Assembly (NCBI GenBank): GCA_021806865.1
Contig: JAKAPU010000092.1
Span: 1-10,197, forward strand
Length of the DNA: 10,197 nt
Source of the DNA: an archaeon
GTDB taxonomy: Archaea > Thermoproteota > Nitrososphaeria > Nitrososphaerales > CADDZS01
Direction: 5' to 3'
Position 1 is the stretch's first letter; every line of letters begins with the position of its first letter. Below, in pieces: positions 1 through 6,299 of the stretch. The notes under the pieces were generated by a model. The model searched no databases. It saw only the letters and a list, made by a program, of their open reading frames with translations, and had not been told where the DNA came from. The translations under genes and the position numbers were made by a program.

Positions 1-45
1 GGTCCTGACGGAAATCCGAAGAAGATTCGCAGTGTAAGGGGATGA
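1..45 (+). CDS. C-terminal tail of an upstream gene (candidate, 5' cut off)
   Basis: Reading from base 1 gives GPDGNPKKIRSVRG and then TGA at 43-45. The peptide is charged and glycine-rich, like an ordinary protein C-terminus, and the other two forward frames stop earlier (TGA at 6-8, TAA at 35-37). Fourteen residues are too few to name a family. The TGA overlaps an ATG at 42 (ATGA), an arrangement used repeatedly downstream, which mildly favours a real gene end. It could still be chance. Confidence 0.3.
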   Translation, partial: GPDGNPKKIRSVRG

Positions 46-71
46 GCCAGAGTCAACGATTGTAAAATCAT

Positions 72-221
72 ATGTTTCCCGCATATACGGTCGAATATGG
101 TGAAAGGTTGCACACAGAGTTTAAGAAACATGGAGTACTTGCCAAGCTTACTCGCGATAGGGCGAATCAGGATGACAGCTATCTTCGTATGAGCCGAAAG
201 TGTCATCTATCGATGAACTAA
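72..221 (+). CDS. Possible small protein or gene fragment, 49 codons, unrecognised
   Basis: ATG at 72 opens 49 codons ending in TAA at 219-221, starting MFPAYTVEYGERLHTEFKKH. The composition is mixed polar and charged, as in a soluble protein, with no membrane segment or obvious motif. No convincing ribosome site or TATA box precedes it. In the same frame, ATG at 42 gives seven codons and a TAA at 63-65, so 42-221 could instead be a short gene carrying a nonsense codon. The next gene starts 19 bases downstream. I recognise no family, and it may be non-coding. Confidence 0.25.
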   Translation: MFPAYTVEYGERLHTEFKKHGVLAKLTRDRANQDDSYLRMSRKCHLSMN

Positions 222-240
222 AGGATGGAACGGTTACTTT

Positions 241-1233
241 TTGAAGAACCGCAAGCGCGCGCTAGTTCTGGCTCTGATCGTATTTCTTCTGGTCAGTCTT
301 GCGTCGGTTCATTTTGCTACTTACAGCGCGAACGCCCAGTCCGGAAACCCAACCTCTACGAGTGCTCAAGCGCAGCTCGTAAGTGCGTTCAAGGCAGTCA
401 GTGTCGCAGATTCGTCGGGCGCAAATGTGAGCTCACTCGCTGCCATGTTGAACCAAGCTGCCGCTCTCATGGATCAGGCTAACTCTGTGTCTAAATCGAA
501 TCCGACTTTAGCCCAGACACTATACTCCCAGTCCCAAACACTTTCTTCGAAGGTCGCATCCCTGGCGCCCGCAGTTGGTTCGCAGGGTGCTATTCTCAAG
601 AGAAATGCGGAGATCGCATACGTCGTCGAGATGCTGATTCTGGGGACACTTGCGATCCTTGCGTACCTGTACACTCCGAAATTGTTCTGGAATTTCTGGA
701 CGAAGAATCACCGTAAGTTGAAGGTCGTAAAGAAGAAGGCAGTAACAGATGTCGAAGCGCTGTCTATTCTGCTTCTGATAATTTTCATTTTAGGGCTAGG
801 GTTAACCTACAACTACTTTTGGAATGGTGGGACGGGAGCTGTCACTCAGCCCTATTCCGAGATCGCACTGCTGGGTTCTAACCAAACATTGTCCGATTAT
901 CCGCAAAACGTCAGTGTGGGACAGAATTTCACCCTGTATCTTCACGTGGGAAACTATGAGGGACATGTCATCTACTACAGAGTGCTTGCAATAGTTGCAA
1001 ACGAATCAAGCGTTGTTAACCAGACGACAACGCTGAACATTCCTCCGATAACCAGCTACGACTTTGTTCTCGCCAATAATCAGACATCGCTTCGTCAGGC
1101 AACGCTTGCCTTGAACACGCCCGGAACTAACGTGAAACTCGTATTTGAGCTATGGACCTACTCGATTGATCAGGGAAGATTTGATTACCACAGTGAGTGG
1201 ACCCAGCTTCTCCTCAACGTTACGAGAAGTTAG
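241..1233 (+). CDS. Secreted/membrane protein with sequon-rich DUF1616-like extracellular domain
   Basis: A 330-residue protein. Residues 1-33 form a basic N-terminus and hydrophobic stretch ending SANAQ, a signal peptide or anchor. Residues 40-118 are Ala/Ser/Gln-rich, probably helical, and outside the cell. Membrane helices lie near 124-145 and 172-192, with a Lys-rich cytoplasmic loop (155-168) between them. Residues 203-328 are extracellular, and their pattern (YSEIALLG, a Tyr-Pro spacing, VGQNFTLYLHVGNYEG, YYRVLAIV) resembles the C-terminal domain of DUF1616 proteins from memory. Eight Asn-X-Ser/Thr sequons occur (N62, N214, N223, N229, N254, N260, N280, N326) and there is no cysteine. 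The TTG start is chosen because no other start lies between it and the in-frame TGA at 214, and it gives a good signal sequence. No TATA box is evident upstream. Function is unknown; a glycosylated surface protein is inferred. Confidence 0.8.
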   Translation: MKNRKRALVLALIVFLLVSLASVHFATYSANAQSGNPTSTSAQAQLVSAFKAVSVADSSGANVSSLAAMLNQAAALMDQANSVSKSNPTLAQTLYSQSQTLSSKVASLAPAVGSQGAILKRNAEIAYVVEMLILGTLAILAYLYTPKLFWNFWTKNHRKLKVVKKKAVTDVEALSILLLIIFILGLGLTYNYFWNGGTGAVTQPYSEIALLGSNQTLSDYPQNVSVGQNFTLYLHVGNYEGHVIYYRVLAIVANESSVVNQTTTLNIPPITSYDFVLANNQTSLRQATLALNTPGTNVKLVFELWTYSIDQGRFDYHSEWTQLLLNVTRS

Positions 1234-1262
1234 AGCGCCACTCTTTCGTTTTGGAGACACAG

Positions 1263-1276
1263 GAGTCAAATGACTC
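1263..1276. repeat. Perfect inverted repeat GAGTCA-AA-TGACTC
   Basis: Six-base arms with a two-base centre, 30 bases after the stop of the preceding gene. A two-base loop makes an RNA hairpin of full length unlikely, so a binding site for a dimeric protein is the more natural reading. It could also be chance. Confidence 0.35.
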
Positions 1277-1358
1277 ATCCGTCATTATTTAGCCGGATTA
1301 TGGGCCGAGAGGGCGCAACCACAATCTTTCAGGCCAAAAACACTGAAATTTTCGCCTA

Positions 1359-1397
1359 TTAGAGAAAATAATTCGGCAAAGGTTCAAATTTCTCTGA
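1359..1397. repeat. Imperfect inverted repeat, TTAGAGAAA / TTTCTCTGA
   Basis: The arms 1359-1367 and 1389-1397 pair over nine positions with one G-U, around a 21-base loop. It lies about 36 bases upstream of the TATA-like stretch. The large loop makes its stability uncertain. It may be a regulator site or part of a 3' end structure for the upstream gene. Confidence 0.3.
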
Positions 1398-1432
1398 CCA
1401 ATTTTGGACAATATCCGTCGTACGTACTGTGA

Positions 1433-1449
1433 ATATATTTCATTAAATA
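1433..1449 (+). promoter_or_regulatory. TATA-like region for the DUF1616-membrane gene and following GT2 gene
   Basis: ATATATTT (1433-1440) followed by TTAAATA (1443-1449) is the most TATA-like sequence in the gap. The usual archaeal spacing of about 25 bases would put transcription starts near 1460-1472, leaving a leader of roughly 35-45 bases before the TTG at 1505. The palindrome GTACGTAC (1420-1427) sits just upstream, where a regulator or TFB contact could lie. Assigned by position and composition only. Confidence 0.45.
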
Positions 1450-1456
1450 CTCGTTA

Positions 1457-1480
1457 ATGCGTATGGCAGTGGATTCCTGA
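1457..1480 (+). other. Seven-codon mini-ORF in the leader, same frame as the next gene
   Basis: ATG at 1457 (and at 1463) reads MRMAVDS and stops at TGA 1478-1480, in the frame of the gene that begins at 1505. The predicted transcription start falls on or beside these ATGs. It may be a short leader peptide, a former N-terminus cut off by a stop, or coincidence. Confidence 0.2.
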
Positions 1481-1504
1481 AACAGCCCTTGTGTTGTTCA
1501 GGTT

Positions 1505-2125
1505 TTGGTTCTGGTGAAGAAGCAGAAGATGATAAATGATCTCGAAATTCAGCAAATGTTGTTAGGGCATTTAGATGCGCACGATGAATCTGTTGGCAGT
1601 CTAATCAACAATGTTGCTACAGAGGGCCGTGTTCAACAATTTAGAGTAGCAAAGAACCTCTACGCATTGAGTGAAGCTGGCAAGGTTGAACTCGTAGATC
1701 TAGAAAGGCACAGTTCAATAGTAGACTACCTGCAATCGCAGTACGCTTGGTGGTTCTGGGCAGTCGTTGGGATTGACACTCTGACTCTTGTGTCGGTCTA
1801 CACCTTCCCACAGACTGGGCCGCTCATCTACATACGGTACGCGCTAGGTTTGGCTTTCATTGCTTTTCTGCCCGGATATGCACTGACGGAATCTCTCTAT
1901 TCTTCTAAAAGGGATCTGAGCGTTCTGGAGCGCTCCGCCCTATCGCTCGGCTTGAGCTTGACCGTTGTTCCTCTGATTGCCGTCTTGCTTTATTACGTCA
2001 ACATTGCCATCAATCTTAACACCATGGCGATTTCGCTCTCCGTGTTTGCCCTAGCATTGTCCTTTGTTGCAGCAAGAAGAAAGTTCGAGGAAATGAGAAA
2101 GAACCTGGAGGTTGTTAACCAATGA
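1505..2125 (+). CDS. Membrane protein with winged-helix-like head and DUF1616 membrane segment
   Basis: A 206-residue protein. Residues 10-75 are cytoplasmic and helical, ending in a short turn (EAGKVELVDLE) like the wing of a winged helix. A Trp-rich boundary, YAWWFW, opens the first membrane helix (81-99). Further helices follow near 107-127, 143-165 and 172-191. FLPGYALTESLY (121-132) and LERSALSLGLSL (141-152) match my recollection of the N-terminal membrane half of DUF1616. The extracellular half normally fused to it is absent; the protein ends with a basic tail after the fourth helix. The start is uncertain: TTG 1505, GTG 1514 and ATG 1529 are all in frame, none with a clear ribosome site. 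The stop overlaps the next gene by four bases (ATGA), so the two are cotranscribed. Function is unknown. Confidence 0.75.
   Translation: MVLVKKQKMINDLEIQQMLLGHLDAHDESVGSLINNVATEGRVQQFRVAKNLYALSEAGKVELVDLERHSSIVDYLQSQYAWWFWAVVGIDTLTLVSVYTFPQTGPLIYIRYALGLAFIAFLPGYALTESLYSSKRDLSVLERSALSLGLSLTVVPLIAVLLYYVNIAINLNTMAISLSVFALALSFVAARRKFEEMRKNLEVVNQ
2107..2112 (+). promoter_or_regulatory. Strong Shine-Dalgarno GGAGGT for the GT2 gene
   Basis: GGAGGT lies inside the end of the preceding gene, nine bases before ATG 2122. It supports that start, although ATG 2125 in the same frame is also possible, and indicates coupled translation in an operon. Confidence 0.75.
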
Positions 2126-3051
2126 TGCAGAGTGCGGAACGTAACGACCTGATACGTTCACTGAAGCAGAGCATAACAGTCGTCATACCTACGCTGAACG
2201 AGGAGAATGGCGTTGGGCGCGTGATTGATTCGTTGAGGGCTTCAGGGTATGACAACATCATCGTTGTTGACGGGTATTCTGATGACAATACTGTCAGAGT
2301 CGCGGAGTCAAAGAACGTAGATGTAATACAGCAGAACGGACCAGGAAAGGCTGGATCAATAAAGACCGCACTCAAGTACATCAGCACACCGTACCTTCTT
2401 CTTATCGACGCCGACACGACATACGACCCAGCTGATATTGACAGGTTCCTTGACCATTTAGCCGACTATGATGAGGTCATCGGTGCAAGGAAGAGCGTAG
2501 GAAACATTCCTATCTTGAATAGGCTCGGGAACTGGATGCTCAACACGTCGTTCAAGCTATTGTTCTCCGTTCCGATAACCGACGTCTGTTCTGGGATGTA
2601 CGTTCTGAAGACGAGCTTTGCGAAGACGCTGAACATCGATACCACGTCGTTTGACGTCGAGGTCGAGATAGCAAGCCAAGTAGCTGCGAGAGGCAAGATC
2701 ACCCAAGTCCCGATTAAGTACGGGAAGCGAGTCGGCAGGACAAAGCTTCGTCCGTTGAGAGACGGCGCAAGGATCTTGAAGACAATCGCATGGATGGCAA
2801 ACTACTATAATCCTGTGATGCTCTACAGCGGCCTAGTTTCGCTGATTGCGATACCCGCCGCCGGCGTCCTTTCGTGGGTTGCAATCCAGAGGCTATTTTT
2901 CAACCACTGGCACAGCGGCTATGCCTTGTTTGGTGTCGGGCTACTGCTTTTTGCCAGTCAGGCATGGAGCGTCGGAATGATATCTCTTTTGATGAAGAGA
3001 GTCGAAAATCGAGTTAGAGACTCATTAAACAATGTTCGGTTGAATTCGTAG
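2122..3051 (+). CDS. Family-2 glycosyltransferase, dolichyl-phosphate sugar synthase type
   Basis: A 309-residue enzyme expected to transfer a sugar from a nucleotide donor to a polyprenyl-phosphate carrier at the cytoplasmic face. The GT-A fold opens with VVIPTLNEENG (20-30), followed by VVDGYSDDNT (48-57, the usual DGSSDDT region) and the metal-binding D96-A-D98. TDVCSGMYVLK (153-163) and FDVEVEI (177-183) match the acceptor and catalytic region of this class, and KYGKRVGRTKL (199-209) resembles its conserved basic C-terminal motif. Two membrane helices (about 233-255 and 266-291) anchor the C-terminus, as in archaeal AglJ-like enzymes and bacterial GtrB-like enzymes. Donor and acceptor cannot be told from sequence. 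The gene overlaps the preceding one by four bases. A following 82-base gap contains only a short CTTTT/AAAAG palindrome (3067-3078). Confidence 0.88.
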   Translation: MMQSAERNDLIRSLKQSITVVIPTLNEENGVGRVIDSLRASGYDNIIVVDGYSDDNTVRVAESKNVDVIQQNGPGKAGSIKTALKYISTPYLLLIDADTTYDPADIDRFLDHLADYDEVIGARKSVGNIPILNRLGNWMLNTSFKLLFSVPITDVCSGMYVLKTSFAKTLNIDTTSFDVEVEIASQVAARGKITQVPIKYGKRVGRTKLRPLRDGARILKTIAWMANYYNPVMLYSGLVSLIAIPAAGVLSWVAIQRLFFNHWHSGYALFGVGLLLFASQAWSVGMISLLMKRVENRVRDSLNNVRLNS

Positions 3052-3125
3052 TGGGTCTCTTCTGATCTTTTTCAAAAGAACGACAAGAAGAATGAGAAGA
3101 AACCGAAGGATAACAGTTACCTGAA

Positions 3126-3129
3126 GAGG
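3126..3129 (+). promoter_or_regulatory. Shine-Dalgarno GAGG before the oxidoreductase gene
   Basis: GAGG ends four bases before ATG 3134 but ten bases before the in-frame ATG 3140. The spacing favours 3140, which would shorten the protein by two residues. Confidence 0.45.
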
Positions 3130-3133
3130 ACAG

Positions 3134-4147
3134 ATGTACATGGGCGAGCCGTCTAGGAACAACCCTCAAAGAAACGAGACGCGAGTAGCAGTCGTTGGCT
3201 GCGGCAAGATGGGCTTGCTCCACACTTCACTCTTGAACACTTTGCCCGGAGTATCCATAGTTGCGCTGTGCGAGAAAAGTCCTAGGTTGACGCGATTCAT
3301 CAGAAAGATGATCTCAAAAGATACCAAAGTGGTTAACGATGTTGATGATTTGTCAGGTCTTGACCTCGATGTGATCTACGTTACGACACCAATACCCAGC
3401 CACCACGCCATTGTGAAGAACATACTCGAGAAAGACATTACCTCAAACGTGTTCACTGAGAAGACGTTGGGTGGAGACTATACACAGTCACAGCAACTGC
3501 GCAGGTTGATCGAAGAAAGGAAGGGCGTCTCAATGGTCGGGTACCACAAGCGGTTCGGCGTTACCTTCGGAAAGGCAATGAAAATACTGAGCAGCGGTGA
3601 AATCGGGAAGGTTACTTCGTTCGAGGCGTTTGCATATTCTTCTGACTTTGCATCGAAACCAGAGTCGTCCGACAGCTCGCTCGCGCGCGGTGGAGTGCTC
3701 CGCGATCTCGGCTGTCACGCGATTGACCTTGCGCTCTGGTACTTCGGAGATCTTACCCTCAGCAATCACAACGCATCTTCCAAAACACTGTCAAGCGACG
3801 ATGTGGAGTTTGGCGTGACCACCTCTGATGGAGTTTCGGGCGAAATCAAGGCGTCTTGGCGAAAACCAAACTTCAGAATGCCCGTTGTCGGCGTGAACAT
3901 TATCGGAACACAAGGCTCTGTTCAGGTGAACGACGACAAATTGGCATTGAAAACTAATGACGGCGTTGCGGAAGAGTGGTACAGAGCATCGCTTGAAGAC
4001 AACGTAGATTTCCTGCTCGGAGGGCCCGAGTACTTTAGGGAGGATGCGTATTTTATTTCCGCGATTGCGCGCGGTTCAAACTCTGTCTCGGATTTTGCTT
4101 CCGCATCAAAGGTAGACTCCATAATCGAGAGGGCTATTCAGCAATGA
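3134..4147 (+). CDS. Gfo/Idh/MocA-family NAD(P)-dependent oxidoreductase
   Basis: A 337-residue soluble enzyme, close to the usual family length. The N-terminal Rossmann domain has RVAVVGCGKMG (17-27) with the GxGxxG loop G22/G24/G27, VIYVTTPIPSHH (80-91), and EKTLGG (109-114) in place of the common EKP motif, carrying the conserved Lys110. GYHKRF (136-141) and GEIGKV (155-160) lead into the C-terminal alpha/beta domain, where GGVLRDLGCHAID (186-198) holds the Asp and His expected at the active site. Family members oxidise or reduce sugars, sugar nucleotides or inositols; the substrate here is unknown. The stop overlaps the next start (ATGA). Together with the TIM-barrel gene and glycosyltransferases that follow, it probably modifies a sugar for the glycan. 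The start may be ATG 3140 on ribosome-site spacing. Confidence 0.9.
   Translation: MYMGEPSRNNPQRNETRVAVVGCGKMGLLHTSLLNTLPGVSIVALCEKSPRLTRFIRKMISKDTKVVNDVDDLSGLDLDVIYVTTPIPSHHAIVKNILEKDITSNVFTEKTLGGDYTQSQQLRRLIEERKGVSMVGYHKRFGVTFGKAMKILSSGEIGKVTSFEAFAYSSDFASKPESSDSSLARGGVLRDLGCHAIDLALWYFGDLTLSNHNASSKTLSSDDVEFGVTTSDGVSGEIKASWRKPNFRMPVVGVNIIGTQGSVQVNDDKLALKTNDGVAEEWYRASLEDNVDFLLGGPEYFREDAYFISAIARGSNSVSDFASASKVDSIIERAIQQ
4127..4133 (+). promoter_or_regulatory. Shine-Dalgarno-like GAGAGGG before the TIM-barrel gene
   Basis: This purine run lies in the last codons of the oxidoreductase gene, ten bases before ATG 4144. It supports that start and translational coupling through the ATGA overlap. Confidence 0.5.
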
Positions 4148-5118
4148 TCTCATCATCCGTCGGAAGAGACTTCGAGCTTCTGGTCGGAGACAATCCATTT
4201 CACGGTATCAGCCATCTTGATCAGGAAAGGGCGAAGCTTCGCAGTGAGAAGATCTCAGATTCTGCATACGCAGCAAATCTGGTCAAGCTTGGTATGGAAA
4301 ACGGCGCGAGCGGTTTCATGTTTTCCGTGAGTGAGACCACGCTCGGCGTCCTCAATTCCTTGGAACGATCTGGTATTGAAACCAATCCATCGCTCTGGGC
4401 GATCGTTCCTTACGCCTACGAGTACGTGAGGTATGCCGTCAACGGCGGAATGTCTGGTCTGGGTATGAGATTTGGGAAGCAGATGATCCGCTCGCTTAAC
4501 TTTAGGGCAATGCTTTACGCGCTCAGTGGTTTTGTCCGAAGCGACGTTGAGAAGATTGTGCGCAGTCTCTTTTTGTACGAACTGTCAAGGATCAGATCCG
4601 CAACTAAGAAACCCAACATCAAATCGCTGATGCTGCATGAAGTCATAACAGATATGGCGCTAGCGCTCGGCCTGGACGAGTTTTTCAGATCGTTTGTAGA
4701 ATTCGTATCTGGTCTCAAAATCACGCCAGGTTTTGAGACGCGCAACTTTGCGTACTTGGTGTACAAGTTCAAGGAGTGGAAGATTGACCTGACGAGAGTC
4801 ACTATCGCCGCTCCGTTCAACAACGTGGGCTTCCAAATGTCTCCCACGAAGGAGAAATGTGAAGCGGCTCTGAGGTCGCTTGAAAAGCCCAACGTAGTTG
4901 CGATGAGTGTTCTTGCGAGCGGATACGTGAAGCTTGGAGAAGCTTTGGATTACGTTTCACGTCTGCCGAACCTCTGCGGAGTTGTTATGGGTGTTTCAAA
5001 TGAAAATCAGGCTAGTCAGACATTTTCTAGCGCAAGAGATATACTACAATCCGGGCCCGCTCGTTTAGCTCAGGGGTTTAAATTAAATTCAAGCGAGTTA
5101 GCCGCTTCAAAGATCTGA
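4144..5118 (+). CDS. Unrecognised (beta/alpha)8-barrel protein, possibly a sugar enzyme
   Basis: A 324-residue soluble protein that I cannot assign to a named family. The sequence shows eight alternating strand-like segments: ELLVGDNPFHG (11-21), GASGFMFSV (54-62), SLWAIVPY (83-90), IKSLMLHEVI (159-168), GLKITPGFET (190-199), VTIAAPFNNVGF (219-230), VVAMSVLASG (251-260) and GVVMGVSN (279-286). This is the layout of a complete TIM barrel. Polar residues at strand ends (D16, N17, H20, H165, E166, T194, E198, N226, N227) suggest an active site. The final strand and following helix recall aldo/keto reductases, and an aldolase-like or sugar-phosphate enzyme is equally possible. It overlaps the oxidoreductase by four bases and the next gene by one (TGATG), so the three are probably made together. 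A joint step in sugar synthesis is an inference from context. Confidence 0.75.
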   Translation: MISSSVGRDFELLVGDNPFHGISHLDQERAKLRSEKISDSAYAANLVKLGMENGASGFMFSVSETTLGVLNSLERSGIETNPSLWAIVPYAYEYVRYAVNGGMSGLGMRFGKQMIRSLNFRAMLYALSGFVRSDVEKIVRSLFLYELSRIRSATKKPNIKSLMLHEVITDMALALGLDEFFRSFVEFVSGLKITPGFETRNFAYLVYKFKEWKIDLTRVTIAAPFNNVGFQMSPTKEKCEAALRSLEKPNVVAMSVLASGYVKLGEALDYVSRLPNLCGVVMGVSNENQASQTFSSARDILQSGPARLAQGFKLNSSELAASKI

Positions 5119-6299
5119 TGAAAAGCATGCGCGTACTTCTTGTCACGCGTGAGTATCCGCCGTTCGAAGTCGGCGGCGTTGCAAAGCATACCTTTTCACT
5201 TGCAACTCATCTACGAAAAATTGGCGTTGACTGCAATGTCTTGTCTTTCGGAGATCCCAAATTCTCTGATGAGAATACGACCTTTGTGAGGCCCAGCAGC
5301 TCGATCATCAGCCGGACAAACGCAAAGACTGGGATGGATTCCAAAATTCCGTCCGACATCATGCGGTTTGGAAAAATAGCAAACTCTATGATAAAGAGCG
5401 AGGGCTATGATGTCGTGCACGTGGAAGAGCCGTATGTTGGAGCATTCGTTGAACACAAGAATAAAGTGACAACAGTCCACGACACTAGCTATGGTGAGAT
5501 GAAATCCATCCTACACCATCCTGCAGGCTTTCCTGACATTAAACGAGCCTTGTTTTACTTGTTCTTTGGCGGTTACCTCGAAATGAAATGCATGCGCTCG
5601 AGCAAGAGCGTCATAGCTCCCGCGCCGCACGTTAAAGACGAGCTTGTGAAAGTGTACGGTCGAGACAAAAATTCGATCTCGGTTATCAGCAACGGAGTTG
5701 AGCTTCCCGATTCGGTGGACAAGAAAAAAGCCAGACACGAGTTGGGAGTGGAAAACGATCAGGTGCTAGTTTTGTCTGCTTCTCAGCACATTGCGAGAAA
5801 GAGGCTCGACACCCTAATCGAGGCACTAAAGTTGCTCAACGATGAAGGCGCTGGCGGCATCAAAGTGATAATGTCCGGCGACGGCCCCTTGAGATCTATC
5901 AACCAATCTCTGGTTTCGAGATATGAATTGTCTAACATAGTAGACATGCCAGGCTGGGTAACCGAGGAGCAGTTGCACCGTTACTTTCAAGCTGCTGACA
6001 TTTATGTTCTGACCTCGGAGTACGAGGCTGGACCCATTTCTCTCCTAGAGGCGATGGCAAGAGGGGCAGCCGCAACTAGTTCGAGGATAGATGGTTTTCC
6101 AAGGTACATACGGCACGGAGTCGATGGCTTGCTCTTCACTACTGGTGACTACAAAGACCTCAAAGGCTGCCTGGAGAGGTTGATAGATGACAGGAAACTC
6201 CGTGCTAATCTGGGAGAGGCTGGTAGGAAATTTGCGAGCAGGTTTAGCTGGTCGAAGATAGCAGAGGAAACGAGAAATCTTTACGAGGGTCTTGCTTAA
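5118..6299 (+). CDS. Family-4 glycosyltransferase (GT-B fold), first of a tandem pair
   Basis: A 393-residue cytoplasmic enzyme, normal length for the family. The N-terminal Rossmann domain opens with MRVLLVTREYPP (4-15) and the glycine loop VGGVAKH (18-24). YDVVHVEEPY and VTTVHDTSYGEM are typical acceptor-side strands. The linker N192-G193-V precedes the donor domain: RKRLDTLIEAL with Lys228, VIMSGDGPLR, GWVTEEQL, ADIYVLTSEYEAG and the EX7E motif E303...E311. It should transfer a sugar from a nucleotide donor with retention of configuration. The Arg normally five residues before the Lys (GRL..RK) is Gln223 here. ATG 5118 overlaps the previous stop by one base and has no good ribosome site; ATG 5127 in the same frame is an alternative. 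The TAA at 6297-6299 directly abuts the TTG of the next, same-frame glycosyltransferase. Confidence 0.88.
   Translation: MKSMRVLLVTREYPPFEVGGVAKHTFSLATHLRKIGVDCNVLSFGDPKFSDENTTFVRPSSSIISRTNAKTGMDSKIPSDIMRFGKIANSMIKSEGYDVVHVEEPYVGAFVEHKNKVTTVHDTSYGEMKSILHHPAGFPDIKRALFYLFFGGYLEMKCMRSSKSVIAPAPHVKDELVKVYGRDKNSISVISNGVELPDSVDKKKARHELGVENDQVLVLSASQHIARKRLDTLIEALKLLNDEGAGGIKVIMSGDGPLRSINQSLVSRYELSNIVDMPGWVTEEQLHRYFQAADIYVLTSEYEAGPISLLEAMARGAAATSSRIDGFPRYIRHGVDGLLFTTGDYKDLKGCLERLIDDRKLRANLGEAGRKFASRFSWSKIAEETRNLYEGLA
6285..6290 (+). promoter_or_regulatory. Shine-Dalgarno-like GAGGGT supporting TTG 6300
   Basis: GAGGGT ends nine bases before the TTG that follows the TAA stop. It is the main reason to accept a TTG start with no intergenic base. 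Confidence 0.5.

Larger units (their letters stand above)
1234..1504. other. Intergenic region with inverted repeats and promoter-like AT-rich stretch
   Basis: No long ORF occupies this gap. It holds a weak T-rich patch at 1244-1252 (possible archaeal-type termination for the preceding gene), a perfect GAGTCA/TGACTC inverted repeat, a longer inverted repeat at 1359-1397, an 8-base palindrome GTACGTAC at 1420-1427, and TATA-like sequence at 1433-1449. A seven-codon mini-ORF (1457-1480) lies between that sequence and the next gene. Confidence 0.6.

Noticed and set aside
1..206. Minus-strand frame open from ATG at 206 to the left window edge
   Set aside because: Open for 68 codons but low-complexity hydrophobic and basic, with no motif. 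The forward reading at 1-45 looks more protein-like. Not fully excludable without upstream sequence.
225..482. ATG-started ORF of 85 codons overlapping the first gene
   Set aside because: Different frame from 241-1233. It is rich in Arg, Ser and Cys with no structure, while the 241 frame has a signal sequence, membrane helices and a recognisable domain.
3067..3078. CTTTT-TC-AAAAG palindrome after the family-2 gene as a terminator
   Set aside because: Only five A-T-rich pairs over a two-base loop and no following T-run. The 82-base gap gives no firm sign of ending the operon.
4515..4892. 125-codon minus-strand ORF inside the barrel gene
   Set aside because: Antisense shadow of a frame with eight clear beta/alpha units; no motif or ribosome site of its own.
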